Shown here: piece after piece, positions 41,766 through 51,743 of the stretch
How the letters are laid out: the number at the start of each line of letters is the position of its first letter
Numbering within the stretch: the first letter of the stretch is position 1
Assembly: GCF_020102855.1 (NCBI RefSeq)
Contig: NZ_JADHZD010000011.1
Coordinates: forward strand, 83,851 to 147,850
Length of the DNA: 64,000 bases
Origin: Nocardioides lacusdianchii
GTDB taxonomy: Bacteria > Actinomycetota > Actinomycetes > Propionibacteriales > Nocardioidaceae
Direction of reading: 5' to 3'
Position numbers and translations under genes: made by a program
Notes under the pieces: model-generated
Databases searched by the model: none
What the model was told of the DNA's origin: nothing
What the model saw: the letters and a program-made list of their open reading frames with translations, nothing else

Positions 41766-42839
41766 ATGCACCACACCTCCGACCGCACCCCTGACCACAC
41801 CGACAAGCCTGACTCGCCCACCGACCTCACGAAGCCGTCGTGGACCTACGTCCTGCGCAAGACGTGGCGGGAGTTCTCCGACGACCAGTGCACCGACCTG
41901 GCCGCCGCGCTGACCTACTACGCCGTGCTGGCCATGTTCCCGGCCGCCGTCGCGATGCTGTCGCTCGTCGGCCTCGTCGGCGACGGCCGCGCCACGGTCG
42001 ACGCGCTCCTGCAGGTGCTGCGCGACGTCGGGGCGAGCGGTGCCGCGGAGGTCCTGGAGCCCACGCTCGTGGAGCTGAGCCAGACCTCGGCCGCCGGGTT
42101 CGGCCTGGTCGTCGGCCTCGCGCTCGCGCTGTGGTCCGCGTCGGGCTACGTCGGTGCCTTCGGCCGCGGCATGAACCGGATCTACGAGATCCGGGAGGGC
42201 CGGCCCTTCTGGAAGCTGCGCCCGGCCATGCTCCTCGTCACCCTCGTGTCGGTCGTCCTCAGTGCCGTCGTGGCCCTGGGCCTCGTCGTCACCGGACCGG
42301 CTGCGCAGGCGGTCGGCGACGCCCTCGGGCTGGGCTCGACGATCGTCACCGTGTGGAGCATCGCCAAGTGGCCGGTGCTGCTGCTCGTGGTGATGCTGCT
42401 CGTCGCGCTGCTCTACTGGTCGACGCCCAACGTGAAGCAGCCGAAGTTCCGGTGGGTCAGCGTGGGCGCCGCGGTCGCCATCCTCGTGTGGGTCGCGGCG
42501 TCGGTGGGCTTCGGCTTCTACGTCGCCAACTTCAGCTCCTACGACAAGACCTACGGCTCGCTCGCCGGCGTCGTGGTCTTCCTGCTGTGGCTCTGGATCA
42601 CCAACCTCGCGCTCCTCTTCGGCGGCGAGCTCGACGCCGAGCTCGAGCGGGGCCGTGAGCTCCAGGCGGGGATGCCCGCGGAGGAGGAGATCCAGCTGCC
42701 GCCCCGCGACACCCGGAAGATCGACAAGGCGGAGGAGAAGGACCGCGAGGACGCGCTCCGCGGACGACGGCTGCGCGAGAGCGCCGGACGTCACGCCGAC
42801 GTCGACGCCCACCGCCGCGACGACGAGGCGGCCCGGTGA
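41766..42839 (+). CDS. YihY/BrkB-family inner membrane protein
   Basis: 357 aa. A cytoplasmic N-terminus leads to about six membrane spans (about 45-290). Family features include LAAALTYYAVLAMFPA, SGYVGAFGRGMNRIYEI and the YDKTYGSLAGVVVFLLWLWITN segment near the end. The C-terminal ~70 residues are highly charged and cytoplasmic (KIDKAEEKDREDALRGRRLRES). Family function is unsettled despite old RNase BN annotations. It overlaps the following SDR gene by GTGA. Confidence 0.88.
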   Translation: MHHTSDRTPDHTDKPDSPTDLTKPSWTYVLRKTWREFSDDQCTDLAAALTYYAVLAMFPAAVAMLSLVGLVGDGRATVDALLQVLRDVGASGAAEVLEPTLVELSQTSAAGFGLVVGLALALWSASGYVGAFGRGMNRIYEIREGRPFWKLRPAMLLVTLVSVVLSAVVALGLVVTGPAAQAVGDALGLGSTIVTVWSIAKWPVLLLVVMLLVALLYWSTPNVKQPKFRWVSVGAAVAILVWVAASVGFGFYVANFSSYDKTYGSLAGVVVFLLWLWITNLALLFGGELDAELERGRELQAGMPAEEEIQLPPRDTRKIDKAEEKDREDALRGRRLRESAGRHADVDAHRRDDEAAR

Positions 42840-43780
42840 GCGGCGTCCGCGTCGTCCTCGTGACCGGCGCCTCGAGCGGCATCGGCGAGGCTGTCGTCCG
42901 CCAGGCTGCCGGACGGGGCGACCACGTCGTGCTGGTCGGTCGCGCGGTCGGCGCCCTCGACCGGGTGGCGCTCGCCTGCGAGGGGCTCGGTGCCGCATCG
43001 GTGCTGGTCGCGCAGGCCGACGTCAGTGACGACGCGCAGGTCGCCTCCGCGGTCGCGGCGGTGCTGGCGCGGCACGGGCGGCTCGACGTCGTGGTGAGCT
43101 GCGCCGGGGTCGTCGCCTACGGCCGCATCCCTGACGTGCCGGTCGAGGTCTTCGACCAGGTGCTGGCCACCAACCTCAACGGCCCGGTGAACCTCGCCCG
43201 CCACGTGCTGCCCGTGCTGCGCGACCAGCGCGAGGGGAGCCTGGTGCTGGTCGGCTCGCTGATCGGGCACATCGCGGTGCCCGACATGGCGGCGTACGTG
43301 CTGAGCAAGTGGGGCGTGCGCGCGCTGGTGCGCCAGCTGCGTGTCGACAACCGCGACCGGCCCGGCGTGCGGATCGGCTACGTCGCCCCCGGCGGGGTGG
43401 ACACACCGATCTACCGCCAGGCAGCGACGTACGGCGACTCGGTGGGGCGCCCGCCCTTCCCCGTCGATCCGCCGGAGCGCGTGGCGGATCGCGTGCTGAC
43501 CGTCGCCGACCATCCGTGGCGGGGCGGCCAGGTCGGCTTGTCCAACGACGTGATCCGCTTCGGGTTCACCGTGCTTCCGTGGGCGTACGACCGGCTCGTG
43601 GGGCCACTGTTCAAGGTGGTCGCCCAGGACCTGGTGTCCCCCGTGGTGCGGGGGCCCGGCAACGTGCTGGCGCCGCGCGAGGAGCTGGACCGTCTGCGAG
43701 GTGACTACGGCAACGCGTTGCTCGGAGTGGGTGCCAACCTGGTCGAGGCCGTACGCCGCCGTGTGGCGCCGCCTGCGTGA
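42836..43780 (+). CDS. Short-chain dehydrogenase/reductase
   Basis: 314 aa from GTG 42836. Rossmann motif TGASSGIGEAV, NAG-equivalent CAGVVAYG, catalytic Ser in VLVGSLIGHIAVPD and Y-x-x-x-K in YVLSKWG. The C-terminal ~80 residues extend beyond the minimal SDR and include a hydrophobic segment (DRLVGPLFKVVAQDL), as in membrane-associated SDRs. Substrate unknown. Coupled to the YihY gene. Confidence 0.85.
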   Translation: MSGVRVVLVTGASSGIGEAVVRQAAGRGDHVVLVGRAVGALDRVALACEGLGAASVLVAQADVSDDAQVASAVAAVLARHGRLDVVVSCAGVVAYGRIPDVPVEVFDQVLATNLNGPVNLARHVLPVLRDQREGSLVLVGSLIGHIAVPDMAAYVLSKWGVRALVRQLRVDNRDRPGVRIGYVAPGGVDTPIYRQAATYGDSVGRPPFPVDPPERVADRVLTVADHPWRGGQVGLSNDVIRFGFTVLPWAYDRLVGPLFKVVAQDLVSPVVRGPGNVLAPREELDRLRGDYGNALLGVGANLVEAVRRRVAPPA

Positions 43781-43781
43781 G

Positions 43782-45032
43782 TCAGCCGGCCGGGACGAAG
43801 GGCCCGGTGCCGTCGGCCTCTCCCGGCGACACGTCGGTCATGAGCAGCTCCTCCGACGGCAGCGTCGGCATCCGGTCGGTGCGCACGTCCGGTGACCTGA
43901 GCGTGAAGCGCGCCCGGGAGAGGTGTCGGAGGGTGACCACGAGGAGCGCTGTCGTGACGTCCTCGCCGGGGCATCGGTGACCGAGGGGGCCGCCACCTCC
44001 CTGGGGCACGAACCGGAACGGGTCGGGGTCCGAACCGACGAACCGTGCCGGGCAGAAGTCGTCGGCCTGGTTCCACTGGTCGGGGTGGTGGTTGGTGCCG
44101 GGGACGTCGAGCACCACCCGGTCGCCCCTGCGGACGTCATGGTGTCCGAAGCGGAAGGGCGTGGTCGCCAGGGCGGTGAGGGCCGGGACGAAGGGGGTGC
44201 GCCGGCGGACCTCGTGGGCGAAGGCGACGAGGTGCCGGTCGGCGTCGGGACCGAGCAGGGGCGCGGCGTGCCCGGGGTGCTGCGCGAGGGCGAGGGCGGC
44301 GAAGGTCCCGAGCCAGCTGACGGCGACGGTGGGGCGGAGCACGTTGAGCAGCTCGACCGCGGCGACGCGGACCGGGAGTGCGTCACCCGCACCGACGGAG
44401 AAGGCGTGCACGGCCGTCCCCTCCGGCGGCTGGTGACGTCCGTCCCGGGTCCGCCGCACCAGGTCAGCCGCCCAGGCCTCGGCACGCCGGCGGGCTGCCC
44501 ATGCCTTCACGTAGGCGCGGCCCGAGAAGCCGAACCCGTCCACGATCGCGGCGAGGTCGCGGGCCACCTCCTCGCCCCGGAGCCCCGCGCAGCCGGTGCC
44601 CGCCCACTCCAGCACAGCGATGCCGTAGATCCGGACGAGCCCCTCGTGGACCCGCACGCCGGGACCCAGCGCCCAGGCCCGCAGGGCCTCGTCGAGCCTC
44701 TCGTCCACGCGACGGGCCAGGTCCGCCACGGCCTCGTCGCTCAGCAGGTCGAGGAACACCTGCTTGCGCACGCGGTGCTCCTCCCCGTCGAGGCCGTGCA
44801 CGGCGCCGCGCCCGAAGAGGAGGTGCGCCAGCGGCGGCGGGACAGCGCGACGACGGCGCATCCGCGACTCGTCGTAGAACATCCGCGCCCCCTGCTCCCC
44901 GCGGACCACGAGCGTGCGCCGCCCGAGCATGCGGGTCTCGAAGGCGTCGTCCTCCTCGTGCCGCCGCGAACGGGCCAGCGGCAGGGCGTCGTACCCGTGG
45001 CGCAGGAGCAGGGCAGCGAGGTCGTCACGCAT
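43782..45032 (-). CDS. CYP152-type P450 peroxygenase (fatty-acid hydroxylase-like)
   Basis: 416 aa from ATG 45032. It has CYP152 features rather than those of ordinary P450s: I-helix VELLNVLRPTVAVSWLGTFA, with the Arg-Pro pair that anchors the fatty-acid carboxylate and no Glu/Asp-Thr pair. The haem loop is QGGGGPLGHRCPGEDVTTAL, and RMPTLPSEELLM is at the C-terminus. Known members use H2O2 to hydroxylate or decarboxylate fatty acids without redox partners. It lies 28 bp after four coupled glycosyltransferase genes, suggesting a hydroxylated-lipid glycoconjugate (inference). Confidence 0.88.
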   Translation of the reverse strand: MRDDLAALLLRHGYDALPLARSRRHEEDDAFETRMLGRRTLVVRGEQGARMFYDESRMRRRRAVPPPLAHLLFGRGAVHGLDGEEHRVRKQVFLDLLSDEAVADLARRVDERLDEALRAWALGPGVRVHEGLVRIYGIAVLEWAGTGCAGLRGEEVARDLAAIVDGFGFSGRAYVKAWAARRRAEAWAADLVRRTRDGRHQPPEGTAVHAFSVGAGDALPVRVAAVELLNVLRPTVAVSWLGTFAALALAQHPGHAAPLLGPDADRHLVAFAHEVRRRTPFVPALTALATTPFRFGHHDVRRGDRVVLDVPGTNHHPDQWNQADDFCPARFVGSDPDPFRFVPQGGGGPLGHRCPGEDVTTALLVVTLRHLSRARFTLRSPDVRTDRMPTLPSEELLMTDVSPGEADGTGPFVPAG

Positions 45033-45060
45033 GTGGGAGCCGTGCCCACAACGGCGAGGA

Positions 45061-45882
45061 CTATTCGCCCGTGACCCGGTCCCGGAGCGCCCAGCTGCCC
45101 GTGCCCGTGCGGCGCACCAGCCCGCGCTCCTCGAAGGCCTCCAGCCAGCCGAGCATCGGCCACTCGCCCCAGCGCGCGTGGAAGATCCGGGCGTTGCGGA
45201 CGATGTCGGCGACGTGCTCGACCGGCGGCCGGGAGACCGGGTGCCACTGGTGGAAGGCGCGGGCAGCGCCCACCCAGCCGAGGTCGAGGCCCGCGACGAG
45301 CGCAGCGCGCGCGAAGTCGGTGTCCTCGCCGCCGTAGCCGACGTAGTCCTCGCAGAAGCCGCCGGTGCGGCGCCACGCGGTGTCCGAGCAGGCGAAGGAC
45401 AGCGACCAGAAGAGGTCGGGTTCGGCGCCGTGCTCGCGCTCGCCCGGGTCCGGCGCCGGTCGTGCGGCATGGGGCGAGTCGAGGCCGCGCAGGGCGGTCA
45501 GTTCGTAGCCCCCGGGTGGGGGCGGGTCGAGGTAGGTGACCGGGCCCGACCACACGGTGTCCGGCTCGTCGCCCACGACCTCGGCGTAGGCGCCGACGAG
45601 CTCGGTGTCGGCCAGGCAGTCGACGTCGAGGAAGACGAGGGTGCGCGCGCCTCGGGCCAGGGCCACCTCCGCGCCGCGGTTGCGCGCGGCGGCGAGCGGG
45701 AGACCCAAGGGGGCGCGGGGCAGCGCGGCGTCTGCCCCGCCGGACGCCACGAGGACCGGGTCGTCCATGGCGACCACGACGTGCTCGAAGCCGTCGGAGG
45801 TCGAGGCGGCGAGCGACTCGCGCTGGCGCGCGAGGTGCTCGCTGCGGCCGTGCACCACCGTCACGACGGCGGTATCGCTCAT
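45061..45882 (-). CDS. Family 2 glycosyltransferase
   Basis: 273 aa; ATG 45882 overlaps the previous stop (ATGA). GT-A fold: VTVVHGRSEHLARQRESL, AARNRGAEVALARG, DVDCLADTEL (metal site) and the galactosyltransferase-like C-terminal motif CEDYVGYGGEDTDFARAAL. No membrane span. Third in a chain of overlapping glycosyltransferase genes before the last-gene P450. Donor and acceptor unknown. Confidence 0.82.
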   Translation of the reverse strand: MSDTAVVTVVHGRSEHLARQRESLAASTSDGFEHVVVAMDDPVLVASGGADAALPRAPLGLPLAAARNRGAEVALARGARTLVFLDVDCLADTELVGAYAEVVGDEPDTVWSGPVTYLDPPPPGGYELTALRGLDSPHAARPAPDPGEREHGAEPDLFWSLSFACSDTAWRRTGGFCEDYVGYGGEDTDFARAALVAGLDLGWVGAARAFHQWHPVSRPPVEHVADIVRNARIFHARWGEWPMLGWLEAFEERGLVRRTGTGSWALRDRVTGE

Positions 45883-46889
45883 GCCGCGGACCCGGGGGAG
45901 ACGACCTGCTCGACGACGGCCGCGATGCGCTGCGGCGCGTTGCCGTCGCACCACCGGGACCAGCCCTCGCCGTCGAGGAGGAGCGCCTCGTGCAGCAGGT
46001 CGCGCCACCCCAGGTCGGGGACGGTGTCGAGCACGACGGCCGGCCAGCCGTCGGCGAGGGCTGCCGCGGTCACGTGCTGCTCGTCGAACGGGCGCGGCGC
46101 CGGCACCACGACTGCGGGCACGCGGAGGGAGGCGACCTCCGCGAGCGCGTTCTGACCAGGGTGGAGCACCACGACGTCGGCGTCGGCGACCACGGCCGCC
46201 GGGTCGGCGTGCCAGCTGCCGAGGGTGCGGCTGAGCACGCTCCAGTCCCAGCGGGGTGTCTGCTCCCGTGCTCGTGCGATCGACTCGAGGGTGAAGCCGT
46301 CGCCGCCGGTGCCGGCCAGCAGCACGACGTGCGGCCGGGAACGGTGGGCCGGGACGTGCCGGGGCGCCACGGGGAACCGGGAAACGGCACCGACGGCGTT
46401 GAAGCGGTCGGCGTGGATGCCATGCAGGCCCGGCAGCAGCCGGTCGGTCCAGCCCGCGGGCCACGGACCGACGAGCGCGTCGGCGGCGCCGAAGCCGAGC
46501 AGGTGCGGCGGGTCGGTGCGCCGTCCGGGAGCGGTGAGCGCCACGACCGGCACGCCGTGCAGGCGCACCAGCAGGCAGACCTCGACCGACTGGTCGACGA
46601 CCACCGCGTCGGGTGCGTGCTGCTCGATCCACGCCGAGACGGCGGCCATGCGGTTCCGCAGGCCGGCGTCCTGGAGCGGCACCCAGTGCAGCAGGCCGCT
46701 CGAGGTGACGTCCGCGTCGTCGTACGTCGCCGCCTCGTCGTCACGGGGGAGCTGCACCCAGGGCCCGGTCCACGCCTCGGGGCGCGGCAGCGACGACAGA
46801 CCGGTCACCGGTCCCGGGAGGTGGGGTGCGACGCTCAGGGCCCGGTGGAGGTGGCCGGTGCCGTGGTGGTGGACGTAGTAGCCGATCAC
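45879..46889 (-). CDS. GT-B glycosyltransferase (MurG/MGT-like)
   Basis: 336 aa from GTG 46889 (GTGA overlap). N-terminal GYYVHHHGTGHLHRAL is a glycine/His-rich loop as in MurG-type enzymes. VVLLAGTGGDGF and VVLHPGQNALAEVASLRVPAVVVPAPRPFDEQ form the C-terminal nucleotide-sugar site. It transfers a sugar from a nucleotide donor, probably at the membrane face. Not MurG itself, because no cell-wall genes are adjacent. Confidence 0.75.
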   Translation of the reverse strand: MIGYYVHHHGTGHLHRALSVAPHLPGPVTGLSSLPRPEAWTGPWVQLPRDDEAATYDDADVTSSGLLHWVPLQDAGLRNRMAAVSAWIEQHAPDAVVVDQSVEVCLLVRLHGVPVVALTAPGRRTDPPHLLGFGAADALVGPWPAGWTDRLLPGLHGIHADRFNAVGAVSRFPVAPRHVPAHRSRPHVVLLAGTGGDGFTLESIARAREQTPRWDWSVLSRTLGSWHADPAAVVADADVVVLHPGQNALAEVASLRVPAVVVPAPRPFDEQHVTAAALADGWPAVVLDTVPDLGWRDLLHEALLLDGEGWSRWCDGNAPQRIAAVVEQVVSPGSAA

Positions 46890-48001
46890 GCCGCGAGCCT
46901 GCGGCCCAGCAGGCGGACGTACTCGTCCTCGTAGCGGTCGACCATCCGGTCGAGCGAGAGCTCGGCGACGGCGTGCTCGCGGCAGCGCGCGCGGTCGAGG
47001 GTGAGGGCGTCGCGCATCGCGAGCGCCAGCATGTCCACGTCGCCCGCGACCGCGAGGCGGCCGGTGTCGCGAGACAGCACCTCCGGCAGGCCGCCCCGGG
47101 CGTACGCCGCCACCGGGGTGCCGCAGGCCAGCGCCTCTGCGGCGACGAGGCCGTAGGGCTCGTCCCATGCCGGGGTCACCACGGCGACCGCCGAGCCACC
47201 GACCAGCGCGGCCAGCTCGGCCTGCGGCAGGTGCCCGGCATACGTCGCGTCGGGACCGAGCAGCGGCTGGACCCGGGTGCGGAAGTAGTCCTCGTCGAGC
47301 AGCGGCCCGGCCAGCACGATGGGGATCCCCGCGCGTCGGGCGGCGAGCAGCGCGTCGTGGGGCGCCTTCTCCGCGACCAGGCGACCGGACCACACCGCGC
47401 TCACGCCGCCGGGGCCGGCCGGCCACCGGTCGACGTCGATGCCGTTCAGCACGCACGTGCTCGGCGTGATCGGCGCCCAGGAGGCCGCCGTGTGCCGCGA
47501 CACCGCGGCGAACGAGCTGGTGCCCCGGTCCAGCCGGACCGCAGACTCCAGCCACCACAGGGGTGGGGTGTGCAGCGTGGTCAGCATCGGCGCGGGCAGC
47601 GTGCGCGCCATCGCGACCGGCAGGTAGTGGAGGCTGTTGTTGTGCACCACGTCGAAGCCCGTCCCCGCCGACCCGGCGAGGTCCAGCATGAGGGAGAGGT
47701 AGGCGTGGTGCTCGGCCACCTCGACGTACGGCGGCGCCCCCACGTCGTGGCGGCCGGGGTGCTCGGGCAGCGCCTCGACGTCGAGCTCGACGACGCCGAG
47801 GGCGGGGTCGGATCCCGGAGCGGCGAAGACCGCGACCTCGTGCCCGCGGCGGGTCAGCTCGCGCGCCAGGTGCCACGTCATCGACTCCAGCCCCCCGGTG
47901 AAGGGCTCGGCGATCGGGAAGCGGCTGTTGGCGACGAGGCAGACGCGGAGCCGGTCGGCCCGCTGCTCATGCTGGCCCTCGCGCACGGTGAGGGCCGTCA
48001 C
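46886..48001 (-). CDS. Family 4 glycosyltransferase
   Basis: 371 aa from GTG 48001 (GTGA overlap). N-terminal [40 protein letters not shown] and the C-terminal E-x7-E motif [27 protein letters not shown] identify a retaining GT4 enzyme. A short leader precedes the first strand, so the true start may be a few codons later. Part of the four-gene glycosyltransferase set. Confidence 0.85.
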   Translation of the reverse strand: MTALTVREGQHEQRADRLRVCLVANSRFPIAEPFTGGLESMTWHLARELTRRGHEVAVFAAPGSDPALGVVELDVEALPEHPGRHDVGAPPYVEVAEHHAYLSLMLDLAGSAGTGFDVVHNNSLHYLPVAMARTLPAPMLTTLHTPPLWWLESAVRLDRGTSSFAAVSRHTAASWAPITPSTCVLNGIDVDRWPAGPGGVSAVWSGRLVAEKAPHDALLAARRAGIPIVLAGPLLDEDYFRTRVQPLLGPDATYAGHLPQAELAALVGGSAVAVVTPAWDEPYGLVAAEALACGTPVAAYARGGLPEVLSRDTGRLAVAGDVDMLALAMRDALTLDRARCREHAVAELSLDRMVDRYEDEYVRLLGRRLAA

Positions 48002-49104
48002 CTGCTCAGCTCCCGGTAGAGCTCCTCGTGGACCCGGGCCACCTCGGGGCGCTGAGCCGTGCGCTCGTCGAGGGTGGCCCCCCACCGCGGGCGCTCGGCG
48101 TGCGCGCGCACCACGGCGTCGCGCAGCGAGTCGGCGTCGAAGTCGTCGCCGTCGTTGGTGTAGGTCAGGACCGGGCCCTGGTCGGCGTAGTAGCCGCAGG
48201 TCGGCGCCAGCACGGTCGTCTGCAGGTCGCGGCACGCCTCCAGCCAGCCGGAGTGGGTGCCGAACGTGTAGGGCAGCACCGAGAGGTCGAGCGAGGCGAG
48301 GTAGGCCCAGAGGTCGTCGTCGGAGAAGAAGTCGTGGACGTGCAGCTCGAGCCGCTTCGCGGTGGCCTCGCCGCGCAACCAGTCGGACAGCGCGGAGTCG
48401 CGCCGGGCGCCGTCGGGGTCGAGGACGTCGCGGTGGCAGTTCACCTGGAGCACCGCGTCGTCCAGCCCGGCGACCGTGTCCACGAGCGTGGGCAGCAGCC
48501 GCATCGGGTCCATGTTGGCCCGCAGGCTCTTCAGGTGCAGGCCCACGCGGAAGGGTCGGTGGCGCCACAGCGGCCGCACCTCGAGGGCGCGGGTCATGGT
48601 GGGGAGGTCGACGACGTGCGGGTGCGGGACCACGAGCGGCGTACGCCCCCAACGGGACTCGATCTCGCGCGCGGCCCCGGGGGTCAGCGTGATGAGGGCG
48701 TCCGCGGCCTCGACCAGCACGTCGAGCTGCTCGTCGTGGAGGCGGCGGTCGCTGTGGTGCGGGTTGCGCAGGTCGTGCACGGTGAAGACGAACGGCTTGC
48801 CGCGCCCGCGGAGCACGCGCGTCAGCCGCTCCAGCTGCTCAGGCGCGCACGCGTCGAAGCCGAAGTGGAGGTGGAAGACGTCGAAGTCGGCCTGTCGGGC
48901 CCACTCGGGGTCGAGCATCACCGGCGGCCACCAGGTCGCCCCGGCAGGGCGGTCGGGGTTCCCGGGTGCCGGGTCGGGCAGGCGTACGGCTCCCCGGCCG
49001 TCGACGGGGGAGAGGTGGCGTACGTAGACGTGCCCCGACGGGACCGAGGCGATGGTGAGCGGCGGGGCCGAGGAGGGCGCCTGCCGGCGTTGCGCGAGCG
49101 TCAT
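47998..49104 (-). CDS. GT-B glycosyltransferase family protein
   Basis: 368 aa from ATG 49104. First gene of the set, divergent from thrS. Features include [36 protein letters not shown] and the C-terminal [19 protein letters not shown] with an acidic site. It resembles GT4-like enzymes that lack some canonical residues, so it may be a diverged member. Shares the 147-bp divergent control region with thrS. Confidence 0.7.
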   Translation of the reverse strand: MTLAQRRQAPSSAPPLTIASVPSGHVYVRHLSPVDGRGAVRLPDPAPGNPDRPAGATWWPPVMLDPEWARQADFDVFHLHFGFDACAPEQLERLTRVLRGRGKPFVFTVHDLRNPHHSDRRLHDEQLDVLVEAADALITLTPGAAREIESRWGRTPLVVPHPHVVDLPTMTRALEVRPLWRHRPFRVGLHLKSLRANMDPMRLLPTLVDTVAGLDDAVLQVNCHRDVLDPDGARRDSALSDWLRGEATAKRLELHVHDFFSDDDLWAYLASLDLSVLPYTFGTHSGWLEACRDLQTTVLAPTCGYYADQGPVLTYTNDGDDFDADSLRDAVVRAHAERPRWGATLDERTAQRPEVARVHEELYRELSR

Positions 49105-49251
49105 GCACGCGATGTACCCACGTTCGCCGCCACCACCGCGGACCCCACCCGACCGGGTGTGCGGCGAAACCGGGGTGAGCGCGACCACGACCGGCCGATA
49201 GCATCGCCGGAGCATCCCGCCCCACCCTCCACACCCCTCACAGGAGCTCTC
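49105..49251. promoter_or_regulatory. Divergent promoter region thrS / glycosyltransferase operon
   Basis: No T-box, terminator or other leader structure was seen for thrS. A TAGCAT at 49199-49204 is a candidate thrS -10. A small dyad CACCC-GACC-GGGTG is at 49146-49159. AGGAGC (49242-49247) is a clear ribosome site for thrS. Confidence 0.4.
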
Positions 49252-51237
49252 GTGCCCGACATCAAGGTCGTCCGCATCCACGCCGATCAGCGTGCGGAGA
49301 CCACGGTCACGACCGGCACCAAGGCCTGGGAGCTCTTCCGCGACGACGCCGACGTGATCGCCGCGCGGGTGGCCGGTCAGCTCAAGGACCTCGCCTACGA
49401 GCTCGCCGACGGCGACGAGGTCGAGTCCGTGGCCATCGACAGCGCCGACGGCCGCGACATCCTGCGCCACTCGACCGCGCACGTGATGGCCCAGGCGGTG
49501 CAGCAGCTCTGGCCCGAGGCCAAGCTCGGCATCGGCCCGCCGGTCGAGAACGGGTTCTACTACGACTTCGACGTCGAGACCCCGTTCGTGCCCGAGGACC
49601 TCGTGAAGATCGAGTCCGCGATGCGCAAGATCATCAAGGAGAACCAGCGCTTCGAGCGCCGCGTGACCACCGACGCCGACGCGCTCGACGAGCTCAAGGA
49701 CGAGCCCTACAAGGTCGAGCTGATCGGCCTGAAGGGCGGCGCGGGCGCCGCGGACACCGAGGGCGCGAGCGTCGAGGTCGGGGCCGGCGAGCTCACCATC
49801 TACGACAACATCGGGCGCAACGGCGAGGCCAAGTGGTCCGACCTGTGCCGCGGCCCGCACCTGCCGACCACCAAGCGGATCCCCGCCTTCAAGCTGATGC
49901 GCAGCGCCGCGGCCTACTGGCGCGGCGACGAGAAGAACAAGATGCTCCAGCGCATCTACGGCACCGCGTGGGAGACCAAGGAGGCGCTCGAGGAGCACCT
50001 CCACCGCATCGAGGAGGCCGAGCGCCGCGACCACCGCAAGCTCGGTCGCGATCTCGACCTGTTCAGCTTCCCCGACGAGATCGGCTCCGGTCTCGCGGTC
50101 TTCCACCCCAAGGGTGGCGTGATCAAGCGCGTGATGGAGGACTACGTCCGCCAGCGCCACATCGAGGAGGGCTTCGACTACGTCGGCACCCCCCACATCA
50201 GCAAGGAGGGGCTGTTCCACACCTCCGGACACCTGCCCTACTACAAGGACACGATGTTCCCGCCGATGGAGTTCGAGGGGTCGGACTACTACCTCAAGGC
50301 GATGAACTGCCCGATGCACAACCTGATCTTCCGCTCGCGCGGACGGTCCTACCGCGAGCTGCCGCTGCGGTTGTTCGAGTTCGGCTCCGTCTACCGCTAC
50401 GAGAAGTCCGGTGTCGTGCACGGCCTGACCCGCGTGCGCGGACTGACCCAGGACGACAGCCACTCCTACGTCACCCCCGAGCAGGCGCCGGGCGAGGTCA
50501 AGCACCTCCTCGACTTCGTGCTCGGCCTGCTGCGCGACTTCGGCATCGACGACTTCTACCTCGAGCTCTCGACCCGCGACGACGCCAAGCCCGACAAGTT
50601 CGTCGGGTCCGACGAGGACTGGGCGACGGCCACCAAGGTGCTCGAGGACGTAGCGGTCGAGTCGGGGCTCGAGCTGGTGCCCGACCCGGGCGGTGCCGCG
50701 TTCTACGGCCCGAAGATCTCCGTGCAGGCCCGCGACGCCATCGGCCGCACCTGGCAGATGTCGACCATCCAGTACGACTTCAACCAGCCGCAGGGCTTCG
50801 AGCTCGCCTACCAGGCGGCCGACGGCAGCCGGAAGCAGCCGGTGATGATCCACTCGGCGAAGTTCGGCTCCCTGGAGCGCTTCTTCGGCGTGCTCGTCGA
50901 GCACTACGCCGGCGCCTTCCCGCCCTGGCTCGCACCGGTGCAGGTGCAGGCGATCCCGGTCGCCGACTTCGCCGCGGACTACCTCCACGACGTGGCCCGT
51001 CGGATGAAGTCCCAGGGGCTGCGCGTCGAGGTCGACGACTCCGACGACCGGATGCAGAAGAAGATCCGCAACGCGCAGCTGCAGAAGGTGCCGTTCATGA
51101 TCATCGCCGGCAACGACGACATCGAGGCGGGCGCGGTCTCCTTCCGCTACCGCGACGGCCGCCAGGACAACGGCGTGCCGATCGACGAGGCGATCGAGCG
51201 GGTCGCCCGCGCGGTGGCAGCGCGCGAGCAGGTCTGA
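49252..51237 (+). CDS. thrS: Threonine-tRNA ligase
   Basis: 661 aa, full length. GTG 49252 follows AGGAGC at 6 nt. N-terminal TGS-type domain (about 1-70), editing/SAD domain with [11 protein letters not shown] (about 74-84), class II core with [24 protein letters not shown], motif 2 [14 protein letters not shown] and motif 3 [19 protein letters not shown]-terminal anticodon domain ([16 protein letters not shown] onward). The zinc-binding Cys and His are present. It charges tRNA-Thr. Conserved neighbour of HIT and pgsA genes in actinobacteria, though here several genes intervene. Confidence 0.97.
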   Translation: MPDIKVVRIHADQRAETTVTTGTKAWELFRDDADVIAARVAGQLKDLAYELADGDEVESVAIDSADGRDILRHSTAHVMAQAVQQLWPEAKLGIGPPVENGFYYDFDVETPFVPEDLVKIESAMRKIIKENQRFERRVTTDADALDELKDEPYKVELIGLKGGAGAADTEGASVEVGAGELTIYDNIGRNGEAKWSDLCRGPHLPTTKRIPAFKLMRSAAAYWRGDEKNKMLQRIYGTAWETKEALEEHLHRIEEAERRDHRKLGRDLDLFSFPDEIGSGLAVFHPKGGVIKRVMEDYVRQRHIEEGFDYVGTPHISKEGLFHTSGHLPYYKDTMFPPMEFEGSDYYLKAMNCPMHNLIFRSRGRSYRELPLRLFEFGSVYRYEKSGVVHGLTRVRGLTQDDSHSYVTPEQAPGEVKHLLDFVLGLLRDFGIDDFYLELSTRDDAKPDKFVGSDEDWATATKVLEDVAVESGLELVPDPGGAAFYGPKISVQARDAIGRTWQMSTIQYDFNQPQGFELAYQAADGSRKQPVMIHSAKFGSLERFFGVLVEHYAGAFPPWLAPVQVQAIPVADFAADYLHDVARRMKSQGLRVEVDDSDDRMQKKIRNAQLQKVPFMIIAGNDDIEAGAVSFRYRDGRQDNGVPIDEAIERVARAVAAREQV

Positions 51238-51242
51238 CGCGC

Positions 51243-51743
51243 GTGCCCGAGCCCGACGACCAGGTCGACCACGACTGGCCCGAGGGCGGGGGCGCGCCCT
51301 TCGACACCGCGCCGGACGAGACGCGATGGGTGTTGTTCGCACGGGGACGGTTCGGCCGGACGTGGCCGGCGGGCGACGCCCTCGACTTCGGCAGCTCGAC
51401 GACCGACTTCTCGCGTCGTGTTCCGTTGGGCTACGCGACCATCCAGGTCGTCGAGCGGCTCGCGGTCGTCGACCGTGGCACCGTGCTGCGTGAGTGGCCC
51501 CTGTCTGGTCCGCGCATGGACGTCGAGGTCCCGGTCCTCGACCCCTACCAGCGCCACGTCCCCGGCTTCGAGCCGGACCCGACCTTCGAGGTCCTCGACG
51601 GGCGGGGCAGCCGGCGCGGCCCGGACGGCGCGTGGATCCACCATCGGCACGACTCGTACGACGCGGCGATCGCCCATGCGCGCACGATGACCGACCGGCG
51701 TGTGCTCGTCGTGCGCCTCATCGAGGAGAAGGGCTGGCACTGA
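51243..51743 (+). CDS. Hypothetical protein downstream of thrS
   Basis: 166 aa from GTG 51243, 5 bp after thrS and overlapping the aminotransferase start (TGATG). Soluble; contains beta-prone segments (WVLFARGRFGRTWPAG, LGYATIQVVERLAVVDRG) and a C-terminal WIHHRHDSYDAAIAHARTMTDRRVLVVRLIEEKGWH. I do not recognise the family. Coupling suggests co-expression with thrS and the aminotransferase. Confidence 0.7.
   Translation: MPEPDDQVDHDWPEGGGAPFDTAPDETRWVLFARGRFGRTWPAGDALDFGSSTTDFSRRVPLGYATIQVVERLAVVDRGTVLREWPLSGPRMDVEVPVLDPYQRHVPGFEPDPTFEVLDGRGSRRGPDGAWIHHRHDSYDAAIAHARTMTDRRVLVVRLIEEKGWH

Noticed and set aside
41766..42839. Annotating the YihY-like protein as ribonuclease BN
   Set aside because: That annotation of the family is historical; this is a polytopic membrane protein with no nuclease motif.
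49105..49251. T-box or attenuator upstream of thrS
   Set aside because: Only 147 bp, no T-box core sequence, no terminator stem with T-run, and a plain AGGAGC ribosome site.
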